NCBI RefSeq assembly: GCF_900113315.1 | Contig: NZ_FOZG01000001.1 | Coordinates: 372,001 to 436,000, forward strand | DNA length: 64,000 nt | Reading direction: 5' to 3' | Source of the DNA: Sphingomonas jatrophae | GTDB lineage: Bacteria; Pseudomonadota; Alphaproteobacteria; Sphingomonadales; Sphingomonadaceae | Shown: one piece after another, positions 45,454 through 54,071 of the stretch | How the letters are laid out: every line of letters begins with the position of its first letter | Position numbering within the stretch: the stretch's first letter is position 1 | Notes under the pieces: model-generated | Databases searched by the model: none | What the model was told of the DNA's origin: nothing | The model's input: the letters and a program-made list of their open reading frames with translations, nothing else | Position numbers and translations under genes: made by a program

Positions 45454-46053
45454 ATGCACCTCGCCACCGAAGCGATCGTCTGCGCGGCTTTGCCCCATGG
45501 CGAGCATGGCACGATTGCGCGGCTGCTGACGCCGGAGGACGGCCTGCAACCCGGCTATGTCCGCGGCGGCCGATCGCGGCGGCTGCGCCCCGTGCTGCTG
45601 CCCGGCAACATCGTTGCGGCCGACTATCGCGCGCGGAGCGAGACGCAGCTGGCGGCGCTGACCGTCGAGCTGGTGCACAGCCGCGCACCTTTGCTGGCCG
45701 AGCCGCTGCCGGCCGCCGCGATCGATTGGTCGACCGCGCTCGTGGCCGCCGCGCTGCCGGAGGGTCAGCCTTATCCTGCCATCCATGCCGGGCTGGACGG
45801 GCTGTTGGCCGCGATCGAGGCGGCACCGGCGGCGCGGGGCTGGGCCGGGGGGCTGGTGCGGTTCGAGGCGCTGCTGCTCTCGGCACTCGGCTATGGCGGC
45901 GGCGTGCCCGGGCCGATCCGCGGTTGGCCCGCTCTGTTCGAGGCGTTGCGGGCGACGGGCGACCGGCTGGCGCGCGACGTGCTGCCCGATCGCCGCCACG
46001 CCGTGCTGGCGGCACGCGAGCGGTTGATCACGCGGCTGCGGCACGCCGCCTGA
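45454..46053 (+). CDS. recO: DNA repair protein RecO
   Basis: 199 residues from the ATG at 45454. The N-terminal OB fold shows [20 protein letters not shown] then [14 protein letters not shown], and [13 protein letters not shown]. The C-terminal helical domain has [13 protein letters not shown]. It is shorter than E. coli RecO (242) and has no zinc-type cysteines, as in other sphingomonads. RecO loads RecA with RecF and RecR onto SSB-coated gaps. Confidence 0.88.
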   Translation: MHLATEAIVCAALPHGEHGTIARLLTPEDGLQPGYVRGGRSRRLRPVLLPGNIVAADYRARSETQLAALTVELVHSRAPLLAEPLPAAAIDWSTALVAAALPEGQPYPAIHAGLDGLLAAIEAAPAARGWAGGLVRFEALLLSALGYGGGVPGPIRGWPALFEALRATGDRLARDVLPDRRHAVLAARERLITRLRHAA

Positions 46054-46112
46054 GGCTTGCCCCCGCGCCCGCGCCCCGGCATGTCGCACCCGCTGACGCG
46101 AGGGGGATGCGC

Positions 46113-47156
46113 ATGCTGGTTGCACTGCTGCCCGGGGACGGGATCGGGCCTGAGGTTCTGGTGGAGGCGCGCCGCGTGCTCGACGCGGTGCTAGGCGATG
46201 CCATCACCTATGAGGAGGCTCCTGTCGGTGGCGCCGCCTACCACGCAGCGGGCCATCCGCTGCCGGACGCGACGCTCAATCTCGCCCGCCGGGCCGATGC
46301 GATCCTATTCGGCGCGGTCGGCGATCCGGCCTGCGACAGCCTGGAGCGCGCGCTCCGCCCCGAGCAGGCGATCCTGGGGCTGCGCCGCGCGCTCGGCCTG
46401 TTCGCCAATCTGCGCCCGGCCAAGCTGTTCGCCGAGCTGGCCGACGCCTCCGCGCTCCGCCCGGAAATTGCGCGCGCGATCGATCTCGTCATCGTGCGCG
46501 AGCTGACCGGCGACGTCTATTTCGGCGAGAAGGGCCGGCGCGAGACGGCGGACGGCCTGCGTCAGGGCTATGACGTCATGGCCTATGACGAGGCGGAGGT
46601 GCGCCGCATCGCCCGCATCGGCTTCGAGACTGCGCGCAAGCGGCAGCGCCGGCTGACCTCGGTCGACAAGGCCAACGTGCTGGAAACGTCGCAACTGTGG
46701 CGCGACGTGATGATCGAGGTCGCGGCCGACTATCCCGATGTCGCGCTCGATCACCTTTATGTCGACAATGCCGCCATGCAGCTGGTGCGCGCACCCGGCC
46801 AATTTGACGTGATCGTCACCGGCAATCTGTTCGGCGACATCCTGTCCGATCAGGCGTCGATGTGCGTCGGCTCCATCGGGCTGCTGCCGTCCGCCTCGCT
46901 CGATGAGCGCGGCAAGGGATTGTATGAGCCGATCCACGGCTCCGCCCCGGACATTGCGGGGCAGGGCAAGGCCAATCCGCTCGCCGCCATCCTGTCCGCG
47001 GCGATGATGCTGCGCCACTCGCTCGGCCGTGCCGCGGACGCCGACCGGATCGAGGCGGCGGTGGCGGCCGCGTTGGCGGGCGGTGCGCGCACCGGCGATC
47101 TGGGCGGCACCGCCAGCACGCGCGCCATGGCGGATGCGGTGCTGGCGGCGCTCTGA
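46113..47156 (+). CDS. leuB: 3-isopropylmalate dehydrogenase
   Basis: 347 residues from the ATG at 46113, which has AGGGGG 6 bases before; the ATG at 46107 is too close to that site. [95 protein letters not shown] and [20 protein letters not shown] are the family's conserved blocks. It oxidises 3-isopropylmalate with NAD+ in leucine synthesis. No other leu gene is in the window. Confidence 0.96.
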   Translation: MLVALLPGDGIGPEVLVEARRVLDAVLGDAITYEEAPVGGAAYHAAGHPLPDATLNLARRADAILFGAVGDPACDSLERALRPEQAILGLRRALGLFANLRPAKLFAELADASALRPEIARAIDLVIVRELTGDVYFGEKGRRETADGLRQGYDVMAYDEAEVRRIARIGFETARKRQRRLTSVDKANVLETSQLWRDVMIEVAADYPDVALDHLYVDNAAMQLVRAPGQFDVIVTGNLFGDILSDQASMCVGSIGLLPSASLDERGKGLYEPIHGSAPDIAGQGKANPLAAILSAAMMLRHSLGRAADADRIEAAVAAALAGGARTGDLGGTASTRAMADAVLAAL

Positions 47157-47160
47157 CGCG

Positions 47161-47795
47161 TCAGACCTGCGGCACCGCCATCCCGCGCTGCACTGCCGGC
47201 CGGCTGCCCACCGCGGCCAGCCAGCGGGCGATGGAGGGATGGCGCGTCGTGGGATCGTCCAGCACGTCGGCTAGCATCTCGAACGCCACCTTGGTCCAGG
47301 CGTAGCTGGCGACGTCGGCGATCGAGTAGGCATCGCCCGCAAGTAGGGCACTGAGTCCAGCCGCCCCGCCATCACTTTCAGCAGCCGCTTGGACTCGTCG
47401 GTGAACCGCTCGATGGCGAGCGGGGCCTTGTCGGGCGAGCGCTTGGCGAAGAAGTTGAGCTGGCCGAGCATCGGCCCGAGCCCTCCCACCTGCCACGCCA
47501 GCCATTTCAGCGCCTTCCACCGCTGGGGCCCGCTCGGCGCGAGCAACTGTCCGCTCTTGTCGGCCAGATAGGTCAGGATCGCGGCCGATTCGAAGATGGC
47601 GAGGGGGCCGCCCGGCGCGTCATGATCGACGATCGCGGGGATCTTGTTGTTGGGGCTGATCGCCAGGAAGTCCGGCGCGAACTGCTCGTCCTTGCCGATG
47701 TTCACCGGCTTCACCTCGTAAGCGAGGCCGATTTCCTCCAGCATGATCGAGGCCTTGCGGCCGTTCGGCGTTATCTACGTGTAGAGCGTGATCAT
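47161..47795 (-). pseudogene. Glutathione S-transferase-like gene with nonsense and frameshift lesions
   Basis: Read from the ATG at 47795 the start is MITLYT, then a TAG stop (47777-47775), then ITPNGRKASIM. An intact relative would read MITLYTWGTPNGRKASIM, so a Trp codon has become TAG and the next codon has also changed. The frame continues as a GST N-terminal domain (NIGKDEQFAPDFLAISPNNK, FESAAILTYLADKSG) to about 47341. There a single missing base shifts the frame; the other frame carries on with LAGDAYSIADVASYAWTKVA to 47161. Both halves are well conserved. Probably a recent pseudogene; two sequencing errors are the alternative. Confidence 0.8.
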
Positions 47796-47887
47796 TGGTC
47801 TCTCCCCATGTGCCAAGGTGAGACGGCAACGGCGTTAATCGTGGATCGGGCAAGACGAAACGGTGAACGCCGCGTTAAGACCTGCCT

Positions 47888-48106
47888 ATGGACCACGCAC
47901 AGCCGCACTTCGCCCCGCTCACCGCAACGATGATCCGCCGCCCCGCGGTCGCGATCTCCGTGCCGATGGACGCGGCCATCATGATCCCACCCGCGCGCGC
48001 GCTCGTGCCCGTCATCGCGGAGCCGTTCCTGTCGCCCAGCGACATCCGGCTGTTCATAATGACTTACGTGATCGGGCTGATCCTGTTCCTGAGTTGGCTG
48101 GCCTGA
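47888..48106 (+). CDS. Small protein with C-terminal membrane helix
   Basis: 72 residues. The first two thirds are Pro/Ala-rich and only weakly hydrophobic (AVAISVPMDAAIMIPPARAL), and the C-terminus is a single span, IMTYVIGLILFLSWLA. No clear ribosome site. It is convergent with the MFS gene, whose stop is 4 bases further on. Family not recognised; real but uncertain. Confidence 0.45.
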   Translation: MDHAQPHFAPLTATMIRRPAVAISVPMDAAIMIPPARALVPVIAEPFLSPSDIRLFIMTYVIGLILFLSWLA

Positions 48107-48110
48107 TCGC

Positions 48111-49379
48111 TCAATCGCAAGCGCGGTGCAGCATCCGCGCGAGCGCCGCCGCCCCGATCGACATGACGGCGACCAGCAGCATCGTCTGCGCGACGGTGAC
48201 GCCGACATGGACGAGCCCGGCGAGGATCACGGTCGATCCCACCATCGCGCCTGAATTGACGATGTTGTTCGCTGCCACCGTTCGCGCCGTCTGGTCCTTC
48301 GGCACGCTGGTGGTGAGAAAGGCGTAGAGCGGAACGACGAAGATGCCGCCGAAGACGGCCACGCCGAACAAGTCGAACAGCACGCGTTCCGCCCGCGGCA
48401 TGACGATGAATTCGGACCATTCCAGCAGGCGACCCCCACCGGCGGCAGGCCAGCCGCTTACGGTCCACCACAGGTCGAGCAGGAACAGCCCCATCACCAG
48501 CGCCGCCGCTGGCGACCAGCGGGCGGAGACCTTGCCCGCCAGGAGCTTGTTGATCACCACCGATCCGATCGCGACGCCGACCGAGAAGATGGCGAGGAAG
48601 AGCGTCGCCACTTCCTTGTCCGATCCCAGCACGTTCTTCACCAGCGGCGGGAATTGCGCGGCCAGGATCGCGCCCTGCGCCCAGAAGAAGCTGATCGAGA
48701 CGATGGCGAGAAACAGGTGGCGCACGTGCATCGTCGCCGAGATGAGCGCGATGGAGGATCGGATGATGCGGAAGTCGATGATCCGCTCGTGCGGCTCGGG
48801 CGGGGCAGGGGGCACCTGCGTCGCGAGCAGGCGGCCGATGATCGCGGTCACGACCACCATCGCCGCCGCCGCGTGCGGCGACACCAGCCCGCCGACGATC
48901 GTGCCGATCAGCACCGCACCATAGGTCGTCGCCTCGACGAGGCCGGTGCCGCCCAGCACCTCGTCCGGCTCCAGATGCTGCGGCAGGATCGCATATTTGA
49001 TCGGGCCGAAGAAGGTCGAGTGGACGCCCATCGCGAACAGAGCGGTCAGCATCAGCGGGATGCTGTGCAGCAGCAGGCCGGCCGCGCCGCCCACCATGAT
49101 CACGATCTCGGCCGATTTGACGAAGCGGATGATCCGCGTCTTGTCGATCGAATCCGCCAGCTGCCCCGACAGGGTGGAGAAGAGGAAGAAGGGCAGGATG
49201 AACAGCCCACCCGCCACCGCGGAGAAGAACAGCTCCTGCTCGGGATCGTTGTAGATGGTGAAGGTGACCAGGATCACCATCGCCGTCTTGAACAGGTTGT
49301 CGTTGAAGGCGTTCAGGAATTGGGTGAGGAAGAGCGGCAGGAAACGGCGCTGGCCGAGGAGCCGGACGGTGGATTGCAT
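48111..49379 (-). CDS. MFS transporter, LplT/acyl-ACP-synthetase-associated type
   Basis: 422 residues from the ATG at 49379, a usual length for 12 membrane spans; the longer upstream frame is antisense to the PAP2 gene. The start RRFLPLFLTQFLNAFNDNLF then KTAMVILV and the loop GQLADSIDKTRIIRFVKSAE match the MFS domain related to lysophospholipid transporter LplT and the MFS half of Aas-like fusions. TFFGPIKYAILPQHL agrees. A role in lysophospholipid uptake is likely by family but not shown here. The acyltransferase half is absent. Confidence 0.82.
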   Translation of the reverse strand: MQSTVRLLGQRRFLPLFLTQFLNAFNDNLFKTAMVILVTFTIYNDPEQELFFSAVAGGLFILPFFLFSTLSGQLADSIDKTRIIRFVKSAEIVIMVGGAAGLLLHSIPLMLTALFAMGVHSTFFGPIKYAILPQHLEPDEVLGGTGLVEATTYGAVLIGTIVGGLVSPHAAAAMVVVTAIIGRLLATQVPPAPPEPHERIIDFRIIRSSIALISATMHVRHLFLAIVSISFFWAQGAILAAQFPPLVKNVLGSDKEVATLFLAIFSVGVAIGSVVINKLLAGKVSARWSPAAALVMGLFLLDLWWTVSGWPAAGGGRLLEWSEFIVMPRAERVLFDLFGVAVFGGIFVVPLYAFLTTSVPKDQTARTVAANNIVNSGAMVGSTVILAGLVHVGVTVAQTMLLVAVMSIGAAALARMLHRACD

Positions 49380-49494
49380 GCCGTGGGGGGCATCCGCTGT
49401 TGCGTGGACGGCCGTCTCATAGCGGTCCCCGGCAGGCGGCGATAGCCCGGCCGGGCCGCGCAACCATCCGGCCCGCGAAACGCTTGATCCGGCG

Positions 49495-50073
49495 ATGGAC
49501 ATTCCCGACGCCGCGCAGGACGCCACTCCGATCGAGCGTGCCGACGTGCGCGTCGCGCAGGCCGCCGCGTGCGCGCGGGAACACCCGCTGGTCCGCGCCG
49601 GTGGCAAGCTGAGCGAGCTGGCGGACCAGCCGCCGCTCATCGCCATCTCCGCCGCAACGCTGGCCGCCGGGCTGCTGCTGCGCCGGCCGCGGCTGGCGCG
49701 GGCAGGCGCGCGGATGCTGGCCAGCCACCTGCTCGCCACCGCCGCCAAGACGGTCATCAAGAACCGCGTCGATCGCACCCGTCCCAACCTGCTGGTGGAG
49801 GAAGGCCGCTACGAAATGGCGTCGGGGGAGACGCCGGGGAAGGAGATGCGGTCCTTTCCGTCGGGCCACACCGCCGGCATCGTCGCCGTCACCCGTGCGC
49901 TGACGCGCGACTATCCGGAGAGCAGCCTGCCGGGCGCGCTCGTCTCGGTGGCGGTGGCGGCGGTGCAGGTGCCGCGCTGCGCCCATTATCCGAGCGATCT
50001 TGCCGCAGGTGCGCTGATCGGCGTCGCGGCGGAGGCGGCGGTGGACCGCGCCGCGCGCCTGCTGCCGCCATGA
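49495..50073 (+). CDS. PAP2-family phosphatase
   Basis: 192 residues. The three acid-phosphatase motifs are present: KNRVDRTRP (KxxxxxxRP), SFPSGHTAG (PSGH) and RCAHYPSDLAAG (SRxxxxxHxxxD-like). Membrane helices lie at about 50-65 and 155-185. It probably dephosphorylates a lipid phosphate such as phosphatidate or undecaprenyl diphosphate. It lies just upstream of pgsA, whose earliest ATG overlaps its stop, in keeping with a phospholipid role. Confidence 0.85.
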   Translation: MDIPDAAQDATPIERADVRVAQAAACAREHPLVRAGGKLSELADQPPLIAISAATLAAGLLLRRPRLARAGARMLASHLLATAAKTVIKNRVDRTRPNLLVEEGRYEMASGETPGKEMRSFPSGHTAGIVAVTRALTRDYPESSLPGALVSVAVAAVQVPRCAHYPSDLAAGALIGVAAEAAVDRAARLLPP

Positions 50074-50108
50074 CGGCGGGTTCCGCCGCGCGTCGTTCCG
50101 ATATACGG

Positions 50109-50687
50109 ATGGCGGCGATGCTGACGCTGCCCAACATCCTGACCCTGTCGCGCATCTTCGCGGTGCCGATCCTTGTCTTCCTGCTGTGGCGGCCCGGCTG
50201 GGCGGATTATGCGCTCGCCTTCGGCCTCTACGTGCTGATGGGCGTGACCGATTATTTCGACGGCTATCTCGCGCGCGCGCAGGGCGCGGTGAGCAAGCTG
50301 GGCGTGTTCCTCGATCCGATCGCGGACAAGATCATGGTCGCCGCGGTGATCGTGATGCTCGTCGCCTTCCCCAGCCTCGCGACCGGCCAGCCGCTGGTGC
50401 AGGGCTGGCACGTCATCGCTGCGCTGATCATCCTGCTGCGCGAGATGGCGGTGTCGGGTCTGCGCGAATTCCTCGCCGGTTTGCAGGTATCGCTGCCCGT
50501 GTCGAAGCTGGCCAAGTGGAAGACGACCTTCCAGCTTGTCTCGCTCGGCGCAATCATTCTTGGCGGTGCGCTGCCGCAGGCGGCGTGGATCGGCCTGGTC
50601 GGTCTTGCCAGCCTGTGGGCGGCGGCGGTGCTGACGCTGATCACCGGGTGGGATTATCTGCGCGTCGGCATCCGGCACATGGATTGA
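50109..50687 (+). CDS. pgsA: CDP-diacylglycerol-glycerol-3-phosphate 3-phosphatidyltransferase
   Basis: 192 residues from the ATG at 50109 (MAAMLTLPNIL); ATGs at 50070, overlapping the previous stop, and 50118 are possible. The CDP-alcohol phosphatidyltransferase signature D-G-x2-A-R-x8-G-x3-D-x3-D is complete in DYFDGYLARAQGAVSK then LGVFLDPIADK. Several membrane helices. It makes phosphatidylglycerol phosphate in the inner membrane. Followed 5 bases later by moaD. Confidence 0.93.
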   Translation: MAAMLTLPNILTLSRIFAVPILVFLLWRPGWADYALAFGLYVLMGVTDYFDGYLARAQGAVSKLGVFLDPIADKIMVAAVIVMLVAFPSLATGQPLVQGWHVIAALIILLREMAVSGLREFLAGLQVSLPVSKLAKWKTTFQLVSLGAIILGGALPQAAWIGLVGLASLWAAAVLTLITGWDYLRVGIRHMD

Positions 50688-50692
50688 GGGCC

Positions 50693-50953
50693 ATGGCGAC
50701 GCTCAGTCTCCTCTATTTCGCCCGCGTGCGTGAGGCGATCGGGCTGGATGGAGAGGCGGTCGACGTGCCCGCGGACGTGACCACGGTGGCGGACCTGGCG
50801 GCATGGCTCGCCGCGCGTGGCTCGGGCTATGCCGATGCCTTTGCCGATCTCACCCGCCTGCGCGCCGCGATCGACGATCGCTTCGTCGCGCTCGATGCGC
50901 CGATCGCCGGCGCGCGCGAGGTCGCGCTGTTTCCGCCGGTGACGGGCGGATGA
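50693..50953 (+). CDS. moaD: Molybdopterin synthase sulfur-carrier subunit
   Basis: 86 residues, beta-grasp fold, ending in the Gly-Gly tail (PPVTGG) that is thiocarboxylated. YFARVREAIGLDGEAVDVP is a MoaD start. It donates sulfur to precursor Z in molybdopterin synthesis, in complex with MoaE. ATG at 50693 with GAGGG upstream. Its stop overlaps the moaE start (ATGA). Confidence 0.94.
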   Translation: MATLSLLYFARVREAIGLDGEAVDVPADVTTVADLAAWLAARGSGYADAFADLTRLRAAIDDRFVALDAPIAGAREVALFPPVTGG

Positions 50954-51393
50954 TCGCCGACATCCGCGTGCAGGAGGCGCCGTTCGATCCGGGTGCCGAG
51001 CTGCTTGCGCTTGAGGCACTCGGCGGCGGCGCCGTCGCCAGCTTTACCGGCATCGTTCGTGGCGGCGACGGGCTGGAGGCGCTGGTGCTCGAGCATCACC
51101 CGACCATGACGATGAAGGCGATCCGCGTCATCTGCGAGACGGCCGCGGCGCGCTGGCCGCTGCTCGGGATCGTGGCGATCCACCGTGTCGGCCCGCTCAG
51201 CGTGGGCGAGCGGATCGTGCTCGTCGCCGCCGCATCCCCGCACCGCGCCGCCGCGCTGGAGGCGACTGCGTTCCTGATCGACTGGCTGAAGACGCGCGCG
51301 CCCTTTTGGAAGCAGGAGCGGTTCGCCGACGGCCGCACCTCTTGGGTGGAGGCCCGCGCCGAGGATGACGCGGCCGCCGCCCGCTGGGACTGA
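50950..51393 (+). CDS. moaE: Molybdopterin synthase catalytic subunit
   Basis: 147 residues. GAVASFTGIVRGGD, EHHPTMTMKAI, IHRVGPLSVGERIVLVAAAS and the catalytic KTRAPFWKQE (Lys pair) are MoaE. It binds two MoaD and inserts two sulfurs to give molybdopterin. Coupled to moaD by a 4-base overlap. The order pgsA-moaD-moaE is common in alphaproteobacteria. Confidence 0.95.
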   Translation: MIADIRVQEAPFDPGAELLALEALGGGAVASFTGIVRGGDGLEALVLEHHPTMTMKAIRVICETAAARWPLLGIVAIHRVGPLSVGERIVLVAAASPHRAAALEATAFLIDWLKTRAPFWKQERFADGRTSWVEARAEDDAAAARWD

Positions 51394-51397
51394 GCCG

Positions 51398-52312
51398 TCA
51401 GGCCACCTTCGCCGCGCGCTCCTCGCGGAACAGGTCCGCCAGCAGCTTGAACTCCTTCTCGCGCGGGCTGTTCTTGCGCCAGACGAGCGCGATCTGTCGG
51501 CTGGGATGATCCGCATCGAGCGGGCGGGCGACGATGGCGGTGTGATCGAGAATGCCCGCATCCAGCGCCATTTTCGGCAGCAGAGTCGTGCCCAGCCCGT
51601 TTGCCACCATCTGCACCAACGTGTGCAGCGACGTGCCCATCATCGCCGCCTCGGCGCGCAGCTCCGGCCGGTTGCACGCGGCCAGCGCATGATCCTTCAG
51701 GCAGTGGCCGTCTTCCAGCAGCAGCAGGTGCCGCTCGTCGATCGCATCGGGCGTCACCCGGGCGGGCGTCTGCGCCCCGTCCTTGGCCGGGAAGGCGACA
51801 TAGAGCCGGTCGTCGAACAGCTCGGCCACATCCACGTCGCCGCAGCTGTAGGGCAGGGCCAGCAGCACGCAGTCGGTATGGCCGCGGTGGAGCGAGTCGC
51901 AGGCGGCGGTGCTCGTCTCCTCCCTGAGATACAGCTTCAGGTCGGGCCAGCGCTCGCGCAGCTTGGGCAGCAGGCGGGGCAGCAGGAAGGGCGCGATCGT
52001 GGGGATGACGCCCATGCGCAGATCGCCCGACAGCGGCTTGCCCGCCGCCCGCGCCAGATCGCCCAGCTCCTCCGCCTCGCGCAGTACGCGCCGCGCCTTG
52101 TCGGCGATGCGGCTGCCGAGCGGGGTGAAGCGGACGACGCGTCGCGTGCGCTCGACCAGCGTCACGCCGATCAGCGACTCCAGTTCGCGAATGCCGGCTG
52201 ACAGCGTGGATTGCGTGACGAAGCAGGCATCAGCGGCGCGGCCGAAGTGGCCGCTATCCTGCAGGGCGACGAGATATTGCAGCTGCTTCAGCGTGGGCAG
52301 GTAGGTGCTCAT
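51398..52312 (-). CDS. oxyR: Hydrogen peroxide-inducible activator OxyR (LysR family)
   Basis: 304 residues. LysR helix-turn-helix at the N-terminus (FGRAADACFVTQSTLSAGIR). The peroxide-sensing pair is Cys204 and Cys213 in EDGHCLKDHALAACNR, with the same spacing as Cys199 and Cys208 of E. coli OxyR. It lies divergent from ahpC-ahpD, the classical arrangement, and likely activates them and represses itself from the shared 126-base region. Confidence 0.95.
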   Translation of the reverse strand: MSTYLPTLKQLQYLVALQDSGHFGRAADACFVTQSTLSAGIRELESLIGVTLVERTRRVVRFTPLGSRIADKARRVLREAEELGDLARAAGKPLSGDLRMGVIPTIAPFLLPRLLPKLRERWPDLKLYLREETSTAACDSLHRGHTDCVLLALPYSCGDVDVAELFDDRLYVAFPAKDGAQTPARVTPDAIDERHLLLLEDGHCLKDHALAACNRPELRAEAAMMGTSLHTLVQMVANGLGTTLLPKMALDAGILDHTAIVARPLDADHPSRQIALVWRKNSPREKEFKLLADLFREERAAKVA

Positions 52313-52438
52313 TCATCGCCTCATCCGATCACGTCCGACCGAATAATCAATTTGTCCGTTGAACGCTAGACTGCCACATGACGCGTGCACGAACTGCTCT
52401 GCGGTTCACCGCTACGCCTTCAAACAGGAGATTCAAAC
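52313..52438. promoter_or_regulatory. oxyR-ahpC divergent control region
   Basis: 126 bases between two starts. An AT-rich core (CGAATAATCAATTTG at about 52340-52354) is the likely promoter and OxyR-binding zone. A clean four-part ATAG-N7-CTAT motif could not be picked out. AGGAG at 52427-52431 is the ahpC ribosome site. Confidence 0.45.
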
Positions 52439-52981
52439 ATGCTCACCGTTGGCGACAAGTTCCCCGCCTTCACGCTCCCGGTCCAGCAGGGCGTCTCCGC
52501 ACTGCCCGCCGGCGAGACGATCGACACCGGCGCCACCAACGGCCGCTGGAAGGTCGTGTTCTTCTGGCCGAAGGACTTCACCTTCATCTGCCCGACCGAG
52601 ATCATCGGCTATGGCGAGCTGAAGCAGGATCTCGACGATCGTGATGCGGACCTGATCGGCGCATCGACCGACACCGATTTCGTCCACTTCGCGTGGCGCA
52701 AGTCGGACGAGCGCCTGGCCAACTGCGATTTCCCGTGGATCGCCGACAACCAGAAGAAGCTCGCCAACGCGCTCGGCATCGTCGATGCGGAAGCGGGCGT
52801 CGCCTACCGCGCGACCTTCATCGTCGACCCGCACAACGTGATTCAGCACGTAACGGTGAACGGCCTCAACCAGGGCCGTAACCCCGCCGAGGCGATCCGC
52901 GTGCTCGACGCGCTGCAGACCGACGAGCTGTGCCCCTGCAACTGGCAGCAGGGCGAAGAGGTGCTGAAGCCCGCCGCCTGA
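52439..52981 (+). CDS. ahpC: Alkyl hydroperoxide reductase / peroxiredoxin
   Basis: 180 residues from the ATG at 52439. The peroxidatic Cys51 is in the active-site block DFTFICPTEI, Arg124 in VAYRATFIVD, and two C-terminal cysteines, Cys165 and Cys167, in ELCPCNW. This double-Cys end is that of the AhpC group reduced by AhpD, as in mycobacteria, rather than by AhpF. It reduces peroxides and organic hydroperoxides. ahpD follows after a terminator. Confidence 0.94.
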   Translation: MLTVGDKFPAFTLPVQQGVSALPAGETIDTGATNGRWKVVFFWPKDFTFICPTEIIGYGELKQDLDDRDADLIGASTDTDFVHFAWRKSDERLANCDFPWIADNQKKLANALGIVDAEAGVAYRATFIVDPHNVIQHVTVNGLNQGRNPAEAIRVLDALQTDELCPCNWQQGEEVLKPAA

Positions 52982-53010
52982 CCCCTGGGCGTCGCTTAGG
53001 GCTCGCATAA

Positions 53011-53049
53011 GGGGCGCGGGGGTTCAGGCTCCCGCGCCCCTTTCATTTT
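53011..53049 (+). terminator. Rho-independent terminator after ahpC
   Basis: GGGGCGCGGG (53011-53020) pairs perfectly with CCCGCGCCCC (53031-53040), loop of 10, then TTTCATTTT. It lies between ahpC and ahpD, so ahpD is either transcribed by read-through or has its own promoter. Confidence 0.85.
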
Positions 53050-53120
53050 CCACCAGCATGGTGCCGCCCGGCGAAGTCGCGGAGGTCGGACAGGCTGGTG
53101 TTCAGATCAGGAGATCCCCC

Positions 53121-53642
53121 ATGTCCCTCAAGGCCTTTGCCGATTCGCTGCCCGATTACGCCAAGGATATCCGCCTCAACGTCGGCTCGCTGCTCAACGA
53201 TGCGGCGCTTGGCGATCAGCGCAAATATGGTCTGCTCCTCGCCTGCGCGCATGGCTCCGGCTACAAGCCGCTGGTCGAGGCGGCCGAGGCGGAAGCCGCC
53301 GGCAAGCTTTCGCCCGAGGCGGCCAATGCGGCGCGTGCAGCGGCGGCGGTGATGGCGATGAACAACGTCTATTATCGCTTCGTCCACCTCGCCTCGAACA
53401 AGGAATATGGCCAGCTGCCGGCCAAGCTGCGGATGAACGTCATCGGCAATCCCGGCATCGACAAGGTCGACTTCGAGCTGTTCAGCCTCGCCGTCTCCGC
53501 CCAGAATGGCTGCGGCATGTGCATCGACAGCCACGAGAAGGTGCTGAAGGGTCACGGCGTCAATGCCGAGACGATCCAGGCCGCTGCCCGCATCGGCGCG
53601 GTGATGACCGCTGCCGCCACCGTTCACGCGACCAAGATCTGA
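53121..53642 (+). CDS. ahpD: Alkyl hydroperoxide reductase AhpD
   Basis: 173 residues from the ATG at 53121 (AGGAG 9 bases before). The carboxymuconolactone-decarboxylase fold has the catalytic Cys131, Cys134 and His138 (NGCGMCIDSHEKVL) and Glu118 in the proton-relay position. AhpD reduces AhpC with lipoylated E2 as electron source. The pair with oxyR forms a complete mycobacterial-like defence unit. Confidence 0.93.
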   Translation: MSLKAFADSLPDYAKDIRLNVGSLLNDAALGDQRKYGLLLACAHGSGYKPLVEAAEAEAAGKLSPEAANAARAAAAVMAMNNVYYRFVHLASNKEYGQLPAKLRMNVIGNPGIDKVDFELFSLAVSAQNGCGMCIDSHEKVLKGHGVNAETIQAAARIGAVMTAAATVHATKI

Positions 53643-53650
53643 TCCGGCCC

Positions 53651-53681
53651 GCCGTCATCCCCGCTGCCCGGGGATGACGGC
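53651..53681. repeat. Perfect 12-bp palindrome with GTCATCCCC core
   Basis: GCCGTCATCCCC (53651-53662) and GGGGATGACGGC (53670-53681) around a 7-base loop, 9 bases after the ahpD stop. It shares GTCATCCC with the repeat at 16837 and may be a minimal member of that family or a terminator without T-run. Confidence 0.5.
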
Positions 53682-53708
53682 GGCGGACAGGCACGTTAAG
53701 GGCGCGGC

Positions 53709-54020
53709 ATGACCGACACGCCCCCCGATCGCCTTTCCACCAACCCGCGCAGCCCGCATTTCGACGCGGATCTGCTGATGCGCGGCATCGGCATCCGCTT
53801 CAACGGCCAGGAAAAGACCAACGTCGACGAATATTGCGTCAGCGAAGGCTGGGTGAAGCTGGCCGCGGGCCGCTCGCGCGATCGTCACGGCAATCCGATG
53901 ACGGTGACGATGAAGGGCAGTGTCGAGCCTTATTTCCGTGACATCGCCGATCAGGATGGGGCTGACGCCGCCGAAGCGAAGCCCGCCGATGGGGAACCTG
54001 CGGCCGACACTGGCGCTTGA
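53709..54020 (+). CDS. DUF3297 family protein
   Basis: 103 residues. TPPDRLSTNPRSPHFDADLL, GIGIRFNGQEKTNVDEYCVS and MTVTMKGSVEPYF are the whole DUF3297 signature, a small cytoplasmic family of proteobacteria of unknown role. The C-terminus is a short acidic Ala-rich tail. It stands alone after ahpD. Confidence 0.85.
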   Translation: MTDTPPDRLSTNPRSPHFDADLLMRGIGIRFNGQEKTNVDEYCVSEGWVKLAAGRSRDRHGNPMTVTMKGSVEPYFRDIADQDGADAAEAKPADGEPAADTGA

Positions 54021-54071
54021 TCGGGCGCACGCCTATCTCTTCACTTCACGTTGTCTGACGCGGAGAACGCC

